Part shown: one piece after another, positions 17,625 to 25,206 of the stretch
Layout of the letters: the number at the start of each line of letters is the position of its first letter
How positions within the stretch are numbered: the stretch's first letter is position 1
DNA from: Clostridium thailandense
GTDB taxonomy: Bacteria > Bacillota > Clostridia > Clostridiales > Clostridiaceae
Direction of reading: 5' to 3'
NCBI RefSeq assembly: GCF_019207025.1
Contig: NZ_JAEEGC010000135.1
Coordinates: 1-40,153 of the forward strand
DNA: 40,153 nt
Notes under the pieces: model-generated
What the model saw: the letters and a program-made list of their open reading frames with translations, nothing else
What the model was told of the DNA's origin: nothing
The model's database searches: none
Program-made: the position numbers and the translations under genes

Positions 17625-18027
17625 GTGTAAATATAATTTAAAAATGATAGTTTCATATGGCATTTTTGGTGTATTAACTACAGTAGTAAATATAATAGTC
17701 TATAAAATATTAATAGATAGAAATGTTTATTATATTACAAGTAATGTCATTGCTTTTATTTTGTCTATTATATTTGCATACATAACTAATAAAAAATGGG
17801 TTTTCTATAGTGAAACTAATACAAATATAAAAGTATTAGAAGAATTTGTGAAATTTTCAATAACAAGAATAACTACTTTTTTATTTGATTTCTTTGGGAT
17901 GATATTTTTAATAGAAGTGTTTCATTTTAATAAGTTTTATAGCAAAATATTTGTTAGTATTGTGGTAATTATATTAAATTATTTGTTTAGTAAAAAGGTT
18001 GTATTTAGAAATATAGATAAAAAATAA
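17605..18027 (+). CDS. GtrA-family membrane protein (polyprenyl-linked sugar flippase)
   Basis: The product is 140 residues with four hydrophobic helices (about 14-34, 38-60, 84-107, 111-130). It has the family landmarks GIFGVLTTVVNI near the N terminus and ITNKKWVF in the middle. GtrA proteins are thought to flip lipid-linked sugars made by GtrB to the outer leaflet. The ORF starts inside the end of the GtrB-like gene, so translation is probably coupled. It is the last gene of the exopolysaccharide operon. No clear intrinsic terminator follows before the next promoter. Confidence 0.85.
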   Translation: MLAKKFKCKYNLKMIVSYGIFGVLTTVVNIIVYKILIDRNVYYITSNVIAFILSIIFAYITNKKWVFYSETNTNIKVLEEFVKFSITRITTFLFDFFGMIFLIEVFHFNKFYSKIFVSIVVIILNYLFSKKVVFRNIDKK

Positions 18028-18176
18028 GTTTGTTTAAATAATTTAGCTAAGACATTAATTGAAAAAGTAAGTTAGAGAATGTATATTTAATAGTTAAAAT
18101 CCAACTTAATTTATAATAGCAAAACTTAAAAATAGCATTTTAATATAAATTTGTAAAAATTGTAAGTTATAACATA

Positions 18177-18205
18177 TTGAATTTTAATTAGCAGGGTGAT
18201 AAAAT
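18177..18205 (+). promoter_or_regulatory. Sigma-A-type promoter of the second riboswitch leader (pilus operon)
   Basis: TTGAAT (18177-18182), 17 bases, TAAAAT (18200-18205). The layout is the same as the promoter of the first riboswitch. Transcription should begin near 18212, just before the aptamer. Confidence 0.72.
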
Positions 18206-18223
18206 GAAACTAGATTATGTAAT

Positions 18224-18300
18224 CGAAAGGGAAACCATGAAGTACATACTGTATTTGGGCATCTGGTGTGTATGGAGTTAATGATGCAACCCACCTTATA
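18224..18300 (+). promoter_or_regulatory. Cyclic di-GMP class II riboswitch aptamer, copy 2
   Basis: It shares the core with copy 1: GGGAAACCATGA, GGGCATC and GATGCAACCCACC. GCATC (18259-18263) pairs with GATGC (18283-18287). The pseudoknot is retained with different bases: GTACATAC (18242-18249) pairs with GTGTGTAT (18266-18273) using two wobbles. P1 pairs AGGG with CCTT (18294-18297) through a G-T. Two core positions deviate from the consensus I remember: CCATGA for CAATGA, and ACCCACC for ACCGACC. P1 overlaps the terminator stem, again predicting an ON switch. It lies about 75 bases upstream of the pilus operon. Confidence 0.88.
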
Positions 18301-18350
18301 TTGATAAGTTTATGAGATTTTATAAATTTATTAATATAGGGTTTTATTTT
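18294..18350 (+). terminator. Riboswitch-controlled terminator, copy 2
   Basis: A 20-bp stem with three G-T wobbles pairs 18294-18313 with 18322-18341 across an 8-base loop, followed by TTTTATTTTT. The 5' arm starts with the P1 3' strand of the aptamer. Confidence 0.9.
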
Positions 18351-18372
18351 TAAAAGAATAATGAGGATTGTT

Positions 18373-19122
18373 ATGAGTACATATTATGCTGTTGTCGTAT
18401 TTATATTAGGTACTGTAGTAGGAAGCTTTTTAAATGTATGCATATACAGGATACCTAACGAACAATCTATTGCTTATCCACCTTCACACTGTACAAATTG
18501 CAATAATTATATCAAGTGGTATGATTTAATTCCTATTATTAGCTATATATTTTTAAAGGGAAGATGTAGACATTGTGGAGAGAAAATATCAATTAAATAC
18601 CCTCTTATAGAATTTGTTACAGGCTTTTTATATTTAATGATTTATATTAAATATGGAATAGGTATAAATCTTTTGAAGTATATAACATTTATAAGTATTA
18701 TGATTGTTGTAGGAATGATAGATCTCGAAACCACAGATATATATTTTAAAACTACAGTTGTAGGGGTAATTGCTGCTTGTGTATTTTTAGTAATATACAT
18801 TTATATGGGGCTGCCTATAAAAGGTTATGTGTTTGGTGGACTTTTGGGAGCTGGAGTTTTAGCAATAATTGCCCTAATAACAAAAGGGGGCATGGGCTGG
18901 GGAGATGTAGAAATATGTTTGGTTTGTGGCTTGTTTCTTGGAATTAAGTATACTGCTTTGGTGTTGTTTTTGTCCTTTATAATAGGATCGATTATAGGGA
19001 TATTACTTATTCTATCAGGAAAAAAGTCAAGGAAAGATTATGTACCCTTTGGTCCATTTATCGTAATAGCTTCAGTTGTTACTTTGTTTTTTGGACAAAG
19101 TATTTTGAATTGGTATCTGTAG
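18373..19122 (+). CDS. pilD: Type IV prepilin peptidase / N-methyltransferase
   Basis: This 249-residue membrane enzyme cuts the leader off prepilins and methylates the new N-terminal residue. The ATG at 18373 has SD GAGGA 6 bases upstream, better than the in-frame ATG at 18361, which overlaps that SD. It has the zinc-binding CxxC pairs C40/C43 and C65/C68, the catalytic aspartates D117 in GMIDLET and D178 in GGMGWGDVE, and a late YVPFGPFI motif. About seven to eight helices follow the N-terminal loop. It is the first gene of the pilus operon and is directly controlled by the second c-di-GMP riboswitch. Confidence 0.95.
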   Translation: MSTYYAVVVFILGTVVGSFLNVCIYRIPNEQSIAYPPSHCTNCNNYIKWYDLIPIISYIFLKGRCRHCGEKISIKYPLIEFVTGFLYLMIYIKYGIGINLLKYITFISIMIVVGMIDLETTDIYFKTTVVGVIAACVFLVIYIYMGLPIKGYVFGGLLGAGVLAIIALITKGGMGWGDVEICLVCGLFLGIKYTALVLFLSFIIGSIIGILLILSGKKSRKDYVPFGPFIVIASVVTLFFGQSILNWYL

Positions 19123-19258
19123 ACAAACTAAAGTTTTGCTAGCAGGAGATGGTGTAGAACATATTTAGTTAAATTAAGTTAACATTTGTTAACTTGAATT
19201 TTATAGAAAAAGAGCACTGTTTAGTTTTTAATTAAAATTAAGGAAAGGATGGGGTTTT

Positions 19259-19777
19259 ATGAACTTATTAAAAAAGAAAAAAGGTTTTACTTTAATTGAA
19301 CTTATGATTGTTTTGGCTATTATTGCTATATTAGCTGTGGTACTTATTCCTAAGTCAGGAGTATTTAAGAATCAGTCAAAAAATGCAGGAGTTATTACTA
19401 ATGTAAATACTGTAAGGGCTTATTTAGAAACTAAAGTTACTAACGATGGAGGCGCTAATTCTTATTTATCAAGTACTAATATGGCGACTGCAGTTCAAGG
19501 TGCCTTTAATTTAAGTTCAACAAATGTGCCTACAGGTACTTCAACAAGCGAACAACTTATAAACCCTTTCGATAATACTAAAGCTTCAATATTGATTGTT
19601 GATGAAACTGGAGGGACGACACCAGCATCGTTACCAACAACAGACCCCTCAACAATAACAGTTCCATCAACCGGTAGTATTGCTGGTGAGGTGGTTATTG
19701 AAGTATATACAACAGGCTATAGAATTTATGGATTAGACAATGGCAAAACACCAACACAAGCGTTTATAATTAAATAG
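19259..19777 (+). CDS. pilA: Type IV major pilin
   Basis: The product is 172 residues. A short basic leader MNLLKKKKG is cut before FTLIELMIVLAIIAIL, which has the essential Glu5 and the hydrophobic assembly helix. The globular part ends VVIEVYTTGYRIYGLD, with no cysteines visible for a disulfide loop. SD GGAAAGGATGGGG precedes the ATG. A 136-base spacer separates it from pilD and a hairpin follows it. Both features suit a highly expressed major subunit. Its globular domain is recognisably similar to the first 186 residues of the fusion pilin at 25207-27162. Confidence 0.93.
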   Translation: MNLLKKKKGFTLIELMIVLAIIAILAVVLIPKSGVFKNQSKNAGVITNVNTVRAYLETKVTNDGGANSYLSSTNMATAVQGAFNLSSTNVPTGTSTSEQLINPFDNTKASILIVDETGGTTPASLPTTDPSTITVPSTGSIAGEVVIEVYTTGYRIYGLDNGKTPTQAFIIK

Positions 19778-19780
19778 TGT

Positions 19781-19815
19781 AAATAGAGAACATGGGTTTT
19801 TCGTGTTCTCTATTT
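19781..19815 (+). terminator. Hairpin between pilA and pilB (partial terminator)
   Basis: AAATAGAGAACATG (19781-19794) pairs with CGTGTTCTCTATTT (19802-19815) with one wobble across a 7-base loop, followed by TAATTATATT. The T tract is weak. It probably reduces, rather than blocks, transcription into pilB and so favours pilin over assembly proteins. Confidence 0.7.
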
Positions 19816-19898
19816 TAATTATATTATGTAAGTTTTAATCCTTTCTATCGAGTATAAAAGTATAAGATAAATTATATAAACTAAAGAGGTGAACCTTA

Positions 19899-21578
19899 AT
19901 GCCAAAAGTAAAAAAACGTCTAGGAGAAATTCTAACAGATGCAGGAGTTATAACAGAAGAGATTCTACGAAAAGCCCTTATTTTACAGAAGGAAACCGGT
20001 GAAAAACTTGGTGAAATACTTGTAAGTAAGGGCTTTACTACTAATGAACAAATAGTAAATGCCATAAAGCAGCAGCTTGGAATACCATTAGTTAATTTAG
20101 ATAACATTAATGTAAGACAGGAGATTATAGACATTATGCCAGTGAGTGTTGCTAAAAAATACGAGGCTATTCCTATAGACATCATGAATGGGTTTTTACT
20201 TGTAGCTATGAGTGATCCATTAAATTACTTCGCTATAGAGGATATAAGAATAGCTACAGGTTATAATGTTAAAACTGCTATTGCATTGAGAGATAGTTTA
20301 TTAGATAATATTGAAAAGTACTATGGAAAAAGCAGAGCTGAGGAAGCAGCGCAAAATTATACTAAAAATTTTGCTAACAGAAGATCTGAAAGAGAAGAGG
20401 AAATACTAGATGATGATGCTGCGGCGCCAATTATAAAATTTTTAAATTCTATAATTGAGAATGCGATTTTATATAATGCTTCCGATATTCATATAGAACC
20501 AGATGAAAAGGAAATGAGAGTTAGATTCAGGGTAGATGGTACTTTGAGGGAAATTATGAGAACGGATATAGGTATGCTTTCTCCAGTAATAAGCAGAATA
20601 AAAATACTAGCTAATCTAAATATAGCAGAGAATAGAATTCCTCAGGATGGTAGAATTAATTTTAAGATTAAACATAGAACAATGGATATAAGAGTCTCTA
20701 CAGTCCCAACAATTTTAGGAGAGAAAATTGTAATGAGATTATTGGATAAAAGTAATTTTTCCATTGAGCTTCAAAAGATTGGACTAGAAAATTATGAACT
20801 GCTAAAAATAACCAGACTGATATCGAATCCGTATGGTATAATATTGGTATGCGGACCTACTGGAAGTGGTAAAACTACAACTCTATATTCTATATTAAAT
20901 GTATTAAATAATGTGTCGAAAAATATAATTACTATAGAAGATCCTGTAGAATACAATTTAAAAGGCGTGAATCAAATGCAAGTAAATACAAAAATTGGAT
21001 TTGATTTTGCTAATGGATTAAGAAGTATACTTAGACAGGACCCTGATATAATTCTTGTAGGAGAAATAAGAGACAATGAAACAGCAGAAATATCAATAAG
21101 ATCTGCTCTTACAGGACATACGGTTTTATCAACTATTCATACTAATAATGCAGTAGGAACTATAAGCAGACTATTAGACATGGATATAAAGCCTTTTCTT
21201 ATATCCTCTACTTTAACTGGTATAATTGCTCAAAGACTAGTTAGAAAAGTATGCCCTAATTGTGGTGAGGAATATATGAGTGATGAGAGTGAGATGAGAC
21301 TACTTGGATTGGATAGTCCCGTGAAATTAAGAAAAGGTAGAGGCTGTAGTTTATGTAATGATACAGGCTATAAAGGAAGAATAGGTATATTCGAAATACT
21401 TGAAATAGATAAAAGTATTAAAAATCTAATAGATGCAAATTCTACTGAAAGTGAAATTGAGAAATTAGCCATTAAAAATGGCATGAATACTCTGAGAAAG
21501 TCATGTATAAATAAGGTTTTAAATGGAGAAACTACTACAGAAGAGATGCTAAGGGTAACCTATGGAGATATTATTTAA
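19899..21578 (+). CDS. pilB: Type IV pilus extension ATPase with MshEN-like c-di-GMP-binding domain
   Basis: The 559-residue cytoplasmic hexameric ATPase powers pilus extension. The C-terminal domain has Walker A GPTGSGKT (319-326), the Asp box IEDPVEY (347-352), Walker B ILVGEIRD (385-392), the His box STIHTNNA (411-418) and a zinc motif CPNC...CSLC. The N terminus (7-66) has tandem repeats RLGEILTDAG...LRKALILQ and KLGEILVSKG...VNAIKQQ, which fit the MshEN motif that binds c-di-GMP in Vibrio MshE. Clostridium perfringens PilB2 is reported to bind it too. With the riboswitch upstream, c-di-GMP may act both on transcription and on the motor. Confidence 0.95.
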   Translation: MPKVKKRLGEILTDAGVITEEILRKALILQKETGEKLGEILVSKGFTTNEQIVNAIKQQLGIPLVNLDNINVRQEIIDIMPVSVAKKYEAIPIDIMNGFLLVAMSDPLNYFAIEDIRIATGYNVKTAIALRDSLLDNIEKYYGKSRAEEAAQNYTKNFANRRSEREEEILDDDAAAPIIKFLNSIIENAILYNASDIHIEPDEKEMRVRFRVDGTLREIMRTDIGMLSPVISRIKILANLNIAENRIPQDGRINFKIKHRTMDIRVSTVPTILGEKIVMRLLDKSNFSIELQKIGLENYELLKITRLISNPYGIILVCGPTGSGKTTTLYSILNVLNNVSKNIITIEDPVEYNLKGVNQMQVNTKIGFDFANGLRSILRQDPDIILVGEIRDNETAEISIRSALTGHTVLSTIHTNNAVGTISRLLDMDIKPFLISSTLTGIIAQRLVRKVCPNCGEEYMSDESEMRLLGLDSPVKLRKGRGCSLCNDTGYKGRIGIFEILEIDKSIKNLIDANSTESEIEKLAIKNGMNTLRKSCINKVLNGETTTEEMLRVTYGDII

Positions 21579-21615
21579 TTTTATACTAACTATTAAATTT
21601 TAGAGGAATATCATT

Positions 21616-22809
21616 ATGAAAAAGTTTGTATACAAGGCTTGGGATGATGAATTTAAAATAGTCAAGGAAGAAATAGAGGAAGATAATCTTGAAGATGCAG
21701 TGGAGAATATAAAGAGTAAAGGGTTAAAAATAATATATGTAAAAGAGAAAACAGGCTTATATAAGTATAAGTTTTTAAGTAAAAAACTAAATGATGAAGT
21801 CTTAGCAAACTTTTGTGGACAAACTGCCATGATTCTAAGTTCTGGAGTAAGTCTTATCACAGGACTAGAAATAATGGAAGAACAGACCAAAAGTAAGAGA
21901 ATGAAGGAAATCATTTTAGAAATACTTGAGGGGATAAAGAAAGGAAATAATTTAGCTGCCGCCATGAAAAATTGCGGGGAATTTCCAACTATATTGACAG
22001 ATATGGTTATGACTGGTGAAACAAGCGGAAACGTAGATACTATATTATATAATATGGAGAATTTCTATAAAAGAGAGGCCAATATAAAGAATAAGATTAG
22101 AAGTGCTTCTGTATATCCCATATTAATTTTTGTTGTAGCAATAGGTATGATGCTGTTCTTTAATTTTTTTGTATTTCCACAAATAAAAGATTTGTTTGCA
22201 GATATGAAGCTTCCTGCTATAACAATATTTGTTCTGGGAATCATGAACTTTTTAAATAACAATTATTTATTAATGATTTCAATTACAATTATTACAATAG
22301 TTTTTTTTGAATATGCAAGTACAATTCCGAGGTTTTCTTATATCTTAGGAAAGATAACTTTAAAAGCTCCTATTCTTGGAGGAGTTAAATTAGATATTAT
22401 CACATCAAGATTTACAAGGAGTATGGGGATATTTTTGAAGTCTGGAGTTCCTATTGTGATTGTATTGGATAACTTAAAGTTGATTGTGGGAAATGAATTT
22501 ATATCACAAAAAATAGAAAAAGCTAAAAATGAGCTTATTGCTGGAGCAAAGTTTGCGGACTCCATTGGAAATGAAGAAATTTTTGAACCACTAGTGACGC
22601 AGATGTTAAAAGTAGGTGAAGAAACTGGACAGCTTGATGAAATGATGTTTAAATTAGCAGATATATATGATGGGAAGGTAGAAACTGGTATTGGACGACT
22701 TATGTCTTTAGTAGAACCTGTTTTAACTTTAGTTATAGGATTAGTTGTAGGTGTGGCCATATTAGGTATAGCTTTGCCAATAATGCAAATGACTCAAGGA
22801 GTGAAATAA
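21616..22809 (+). CDS. pilC: Type IV pilus inner-membrane platform protein
   Basis: The product is 397 residues with two T2SF domains. The first (about 65-185) includes LSSGVSLITGLEIMEEQT and MVMTGETSGNVDTIL, and the second has SGVPIVIVLDNL and MLKVGEETGQLDEMM. These repeated L..G.....L and GE.(T/S)G motifs mark the GspF/PilC family. Three helices lie at about 170-192, 215-237 and 370-392. The protein anchors the PilB motor in the membrane and passes pilins to the growing fibre. It lies 37 bases after pilB. Confidence 0.95.
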   Translation: MKKFVYKAWDDEFKIVKEEIEEDNLEDAVENIKSKGLKIIYVKEKTGLYKYKFLSKKLNDEVLANFCGQTAMILSSGVSLITGLEIMEEQTKSKRMKEIILEILEGIKKGNNLAAAMKNCGEFPTILTDMVMTGETSGNVDTILYNMENFYKREANIKNKIRSASVYPILIFVVAIGMMLFFNFFVFPQIKDLFADMKLPAITIFVLGIMNFLNNNYLLMISITIITIVFFEYASTIPRFSYILGKITLKAPILGGVKLDIITSRFTRSMGIFLKSGVPIVIVLDNLKLIVGNEFISQKIEKAKNELIAGAKFADSIGNEEIFEPLVTQMLKVGEETGQLDEMMFKLADIYDGKVETGIGRLMSLVEPVLTLVIGLVVGVAILGIALPIMQMTQGVK

Positions 22810-22839
22810 CAGCAATATATAGTGAAAAGAGGTAGTTAA

Positions 22840-24315
22840 ATGTCTTCCAAAATCATATTTAGTTTTAAAGATAACTATGCAGATGTGGCTGTTGTATCAA
22901 AAACAATGAATAAGATAAAAATAAAAAAAGTAGTGAGGATAAATTCGAGAAATGAATTTATTTCAGGAGGACAACCTTATGCTGATGAATATAACTTAAA
23001 TAAGGTTAAAGAGCTTAAAGAGAAATTTAAGATTAGAAATAAAAACATAGGAGTAGTATTGAATTGGGATAGTATTATAACAAGGATTATAGAAACTCCT
23101 GTAATGAATAAAAAAGAATTGAAAAGTTTTATAGAAAATAATGTAGAAGAATACTTTGCTGTTACTATGAATGAATATTGTTATGATTATGAAATTATGT
23201 CTGTAGATAAGCAAGGTAAGGATGGTAAGATGGCTATCATGTTGGTAGTTCTTCCAAGAATAAAGCTAAAAGAAATATTAGAGTTTATAAAATATTGTGG
23301 ACTCATTCCTAAAACCGTAGGTATATATCCTGAGTATATATCAAATATGTTTTTAGAAGAAATTAGTAATAGCATAGCAGTTATAGATGTTAACAGTGGA
23401 AAGTCTACTTTAACTATATTAGACAAAGCAAAAATATTTCTCTATTCTAATATTTCAAATGAAAATTATGAAAAAGATGAAGTTGAATTTAGCGATATCA
23501 TAGAAAATATCGATTATTTCTTGAATTTTTATTCCACACGGCATTTTGGAAATAGGGTAGATAAAGTATATCTTTTAGGTGAGTTTTATGATAACTTAAA
23601 TTTATACGAACTTATTGGCAAACAGATTTCCGTAAAAACTGATATAGGATTCAATGATAAGGCATCAAAGCTAGTTAAGGATAGTATTGTGGATGGAAAT
23701 ATATATGCTGATATACTTGGATATGTTATACCAGTAAAAAATATATATAATAAGAAGATAGATTTTGTAGATAAATTATATAGAAAAGATAAAAAGGAAA
23801 CATCTCCTAATAAGTTAATTAAAATAGAAATAGGCGTATTTTCTTTAATGACAATTGTTTTAATAGCGGCAGTACTCATATATACAAGGGTTAATTTGTC
23901 AAAATATAATACAGCTGACATAGATGCACAAATAGCTGTTCTTGGAAGTGTGCAAAATGATATAGATAACCTGGATAAAGAAAAGAAAGCATATGAAGAT
24001 AAAGTTAAAGATATGCAGCAAATGGAGAATGATGAGTTCGATTATATGAGTTTACTGGATACCATAAGAAAAGGATTGTCTAATGAAGTATCTATAAAAA
24101 ATATTACTATGAACAAAGACAATGTAAATGTTACATTTAATATAAATAACAAAACTGTAGATGCAGCTAAGATTGTTGTAGCTTTAAATAAAATGAATAT
24201 ATTTGAAACGGTTGAACTTCCACAAGTAAATCTTGATGATAACGTAAAGGAGGTTAACCTTAATCTAAAGATGATAAAATCATATAAAGGCGAGGATAAA
24301 AGTGGAGAAAAATAA
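22840..24315 (+). CDS. pilMN: PilM-PilN fusion, pilus alignment protein
   Basis: The product is 491 residues. Residues 1 to about 315 are a cytoplasmic actin-like PilM-type domain (early ETPVMNKKELKSFIENNVEEYF, later VIDVNSGKSTLTIL). A single helix at 329-350 leads to a coiled coil (about 362-398) and a small PilN-like alpha/beta domain. In many bacteria PilM and PilN are separate proteins, with PilM gripping the N terminus of PilN. Here, as in Clostridioides difficile, they are one chain. It would link the motor side of the machine to PilO outside the membrane. It overlaps pilO by 14 bases. Confidence 0.85.
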   Translation: MSSKIIFSFKDNYADVAVVSKTMNKIKIKKVVRINSRNEFISGGQPYADEYNLNKVKELKEKFKIRNKNIGVVLNWDSIITRIIETPVMNKKELKSFIENNVEEYFAVTMNEYCYDYEIMSVDKQGKDGKMAIMLVVLPRIKLKEILEFIKYCGLIPKTVGIYPEYISNMFLEEISNSIAVIDVNSGKSTLTILDKAKIFLYSNISNENYEKDEVEFSDIIENIDYFLNFYSTRHFGNRVDKVYLLGEFYDNLNLYELIGKQISVKTDIGFNDKASKLVKDSIVDGNIYADILGYVIPVKNIYNKKIDFVDKLYRKDKKETSPNKLIKIEIGVFSLMTIVLIAAVLIYTRVNLSKYNTADIDAQIAVLGSVQNDIDNLDKEKKAYEDKVKDMQQMENDEFDYMSLLDTIRKGLSNEVSIKNITMNKDNVNVTFNINNKTVDAAKIVVALNKMNIFETVELPQVNLDDNVKEVNLNLKMIKSYKGEDKSGEK

Positions 24316-25159
24316 GAGGGATTTAATGATTTTAATATCAATATTATTTGTAGGTGTTAATTATGTTATTTATACGTATTTTATAAAAAATGAATTAAAT
24401 AGTGTGAATCAAGCTAGAAACAAATATATGGCTCAAAAACAAAAATTAAGTGATATTAAAGCTAAAAAGCAGACTATTGATACTAAAAAAAAGGAACTGG
24501 AAAAGCTTAAGCAGAAAACTGCAAATTTTGACAATATGGTTCCAGTTAAAATAGATACACCTCAACTTATATATGATTTCTACAATGGATGTAAGCTATA
24601 CGGAGTAACTGGGCAAAATATTTCATTTCAGCTGCTAGGAAATAATAACAGCTCCAATAACCCAAATGTTAGCAGCAATAGTAATGGTAACAATAATGTC
24701 AATAGTAGCAATAATATAAACAAACAAGATACTCAAAATAATCAAAAATTCTATTCTCTTACAATAGATCTAAAGATCACAGGAGACAAAGGAAATGTAG
24801 AGAGTTTTATTAAAAACTTAGGGGTTATTACAAAAAGAATGCTTAATATAAAGAGCATCAGTATTTCCTCCATAGAAGATAATATTTTATCTATAGGGTC
24901 TAATAACCAGGGAAATACTCAAAACAGTAATAATATACAAAACCAGCTTTCTATAAATAATGCTAATTTAACTGAAACAGGCAAAAAACAATCAAATACA
25001 TCTCAAAAAAATAATCTGGTAAATCAACTGTCAGCAGAAATTATTTTTTATCAATATATACAAGATGATAAGGGCAGTCAAGAGAATATACCCAATAACT
25101 ATGAATTTTATGATAGTCAAAAAGAGGGATTTAGTAGTATTGCAGATATGTTTAAGTAA
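24302..25159 (+). CDS. pilO: PilO-like pilus alignment protein
   Basis: The product is 285 residues. A short cytoplasmic N terminus and one helix (about 8-29) are followed by a coiled coil (about 35-75) and a ferredoxin-like PilO domain (SLTIDLKITGDKGNVESFIKNLG). Two Asn/Ser/Gln-rich low-complexity inserts (about 117-148 and 200-240) are unusual for PilO. The GTG at 24302 has SD GAGGA upstream. An ATG at 24326 with its own SD-like GAGGG is an alternative that would remove most of the cytoplasmic tail. It pairs with the PilN half of the preceding fusion. Confidence 0.8.
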   Translation: MEKNKRDLMILISILFVGVNYVIYTYFIKNELNSVNQARNKYMAQKQKLSDIKAKKQTIDTKKKELEKLKQKTANFDNMVPVKIDTPQLIYDFYNGCKLYGVTGQNISFQLLGNNNSSNNPNVSSNSNGNNNVNSSNNINKQDTQNNQKFYSLTIDLKITGDKGNVESFIKNLGVITKRMLNIKSISISSIEDNILSIGSNNQGNTQNSNNIQNQLSINNANLTETGKKQSNTSQKNNLVNQLSAEIIFYQYIQDDKGSQENIPNNYEFYDSQKEGFSSIADMFK

Positions 25160-25206
25160 GCTATTGGAAAAAAGTTATCAATTTAGTAAACAGGGGGATT
25201 GGGCCA

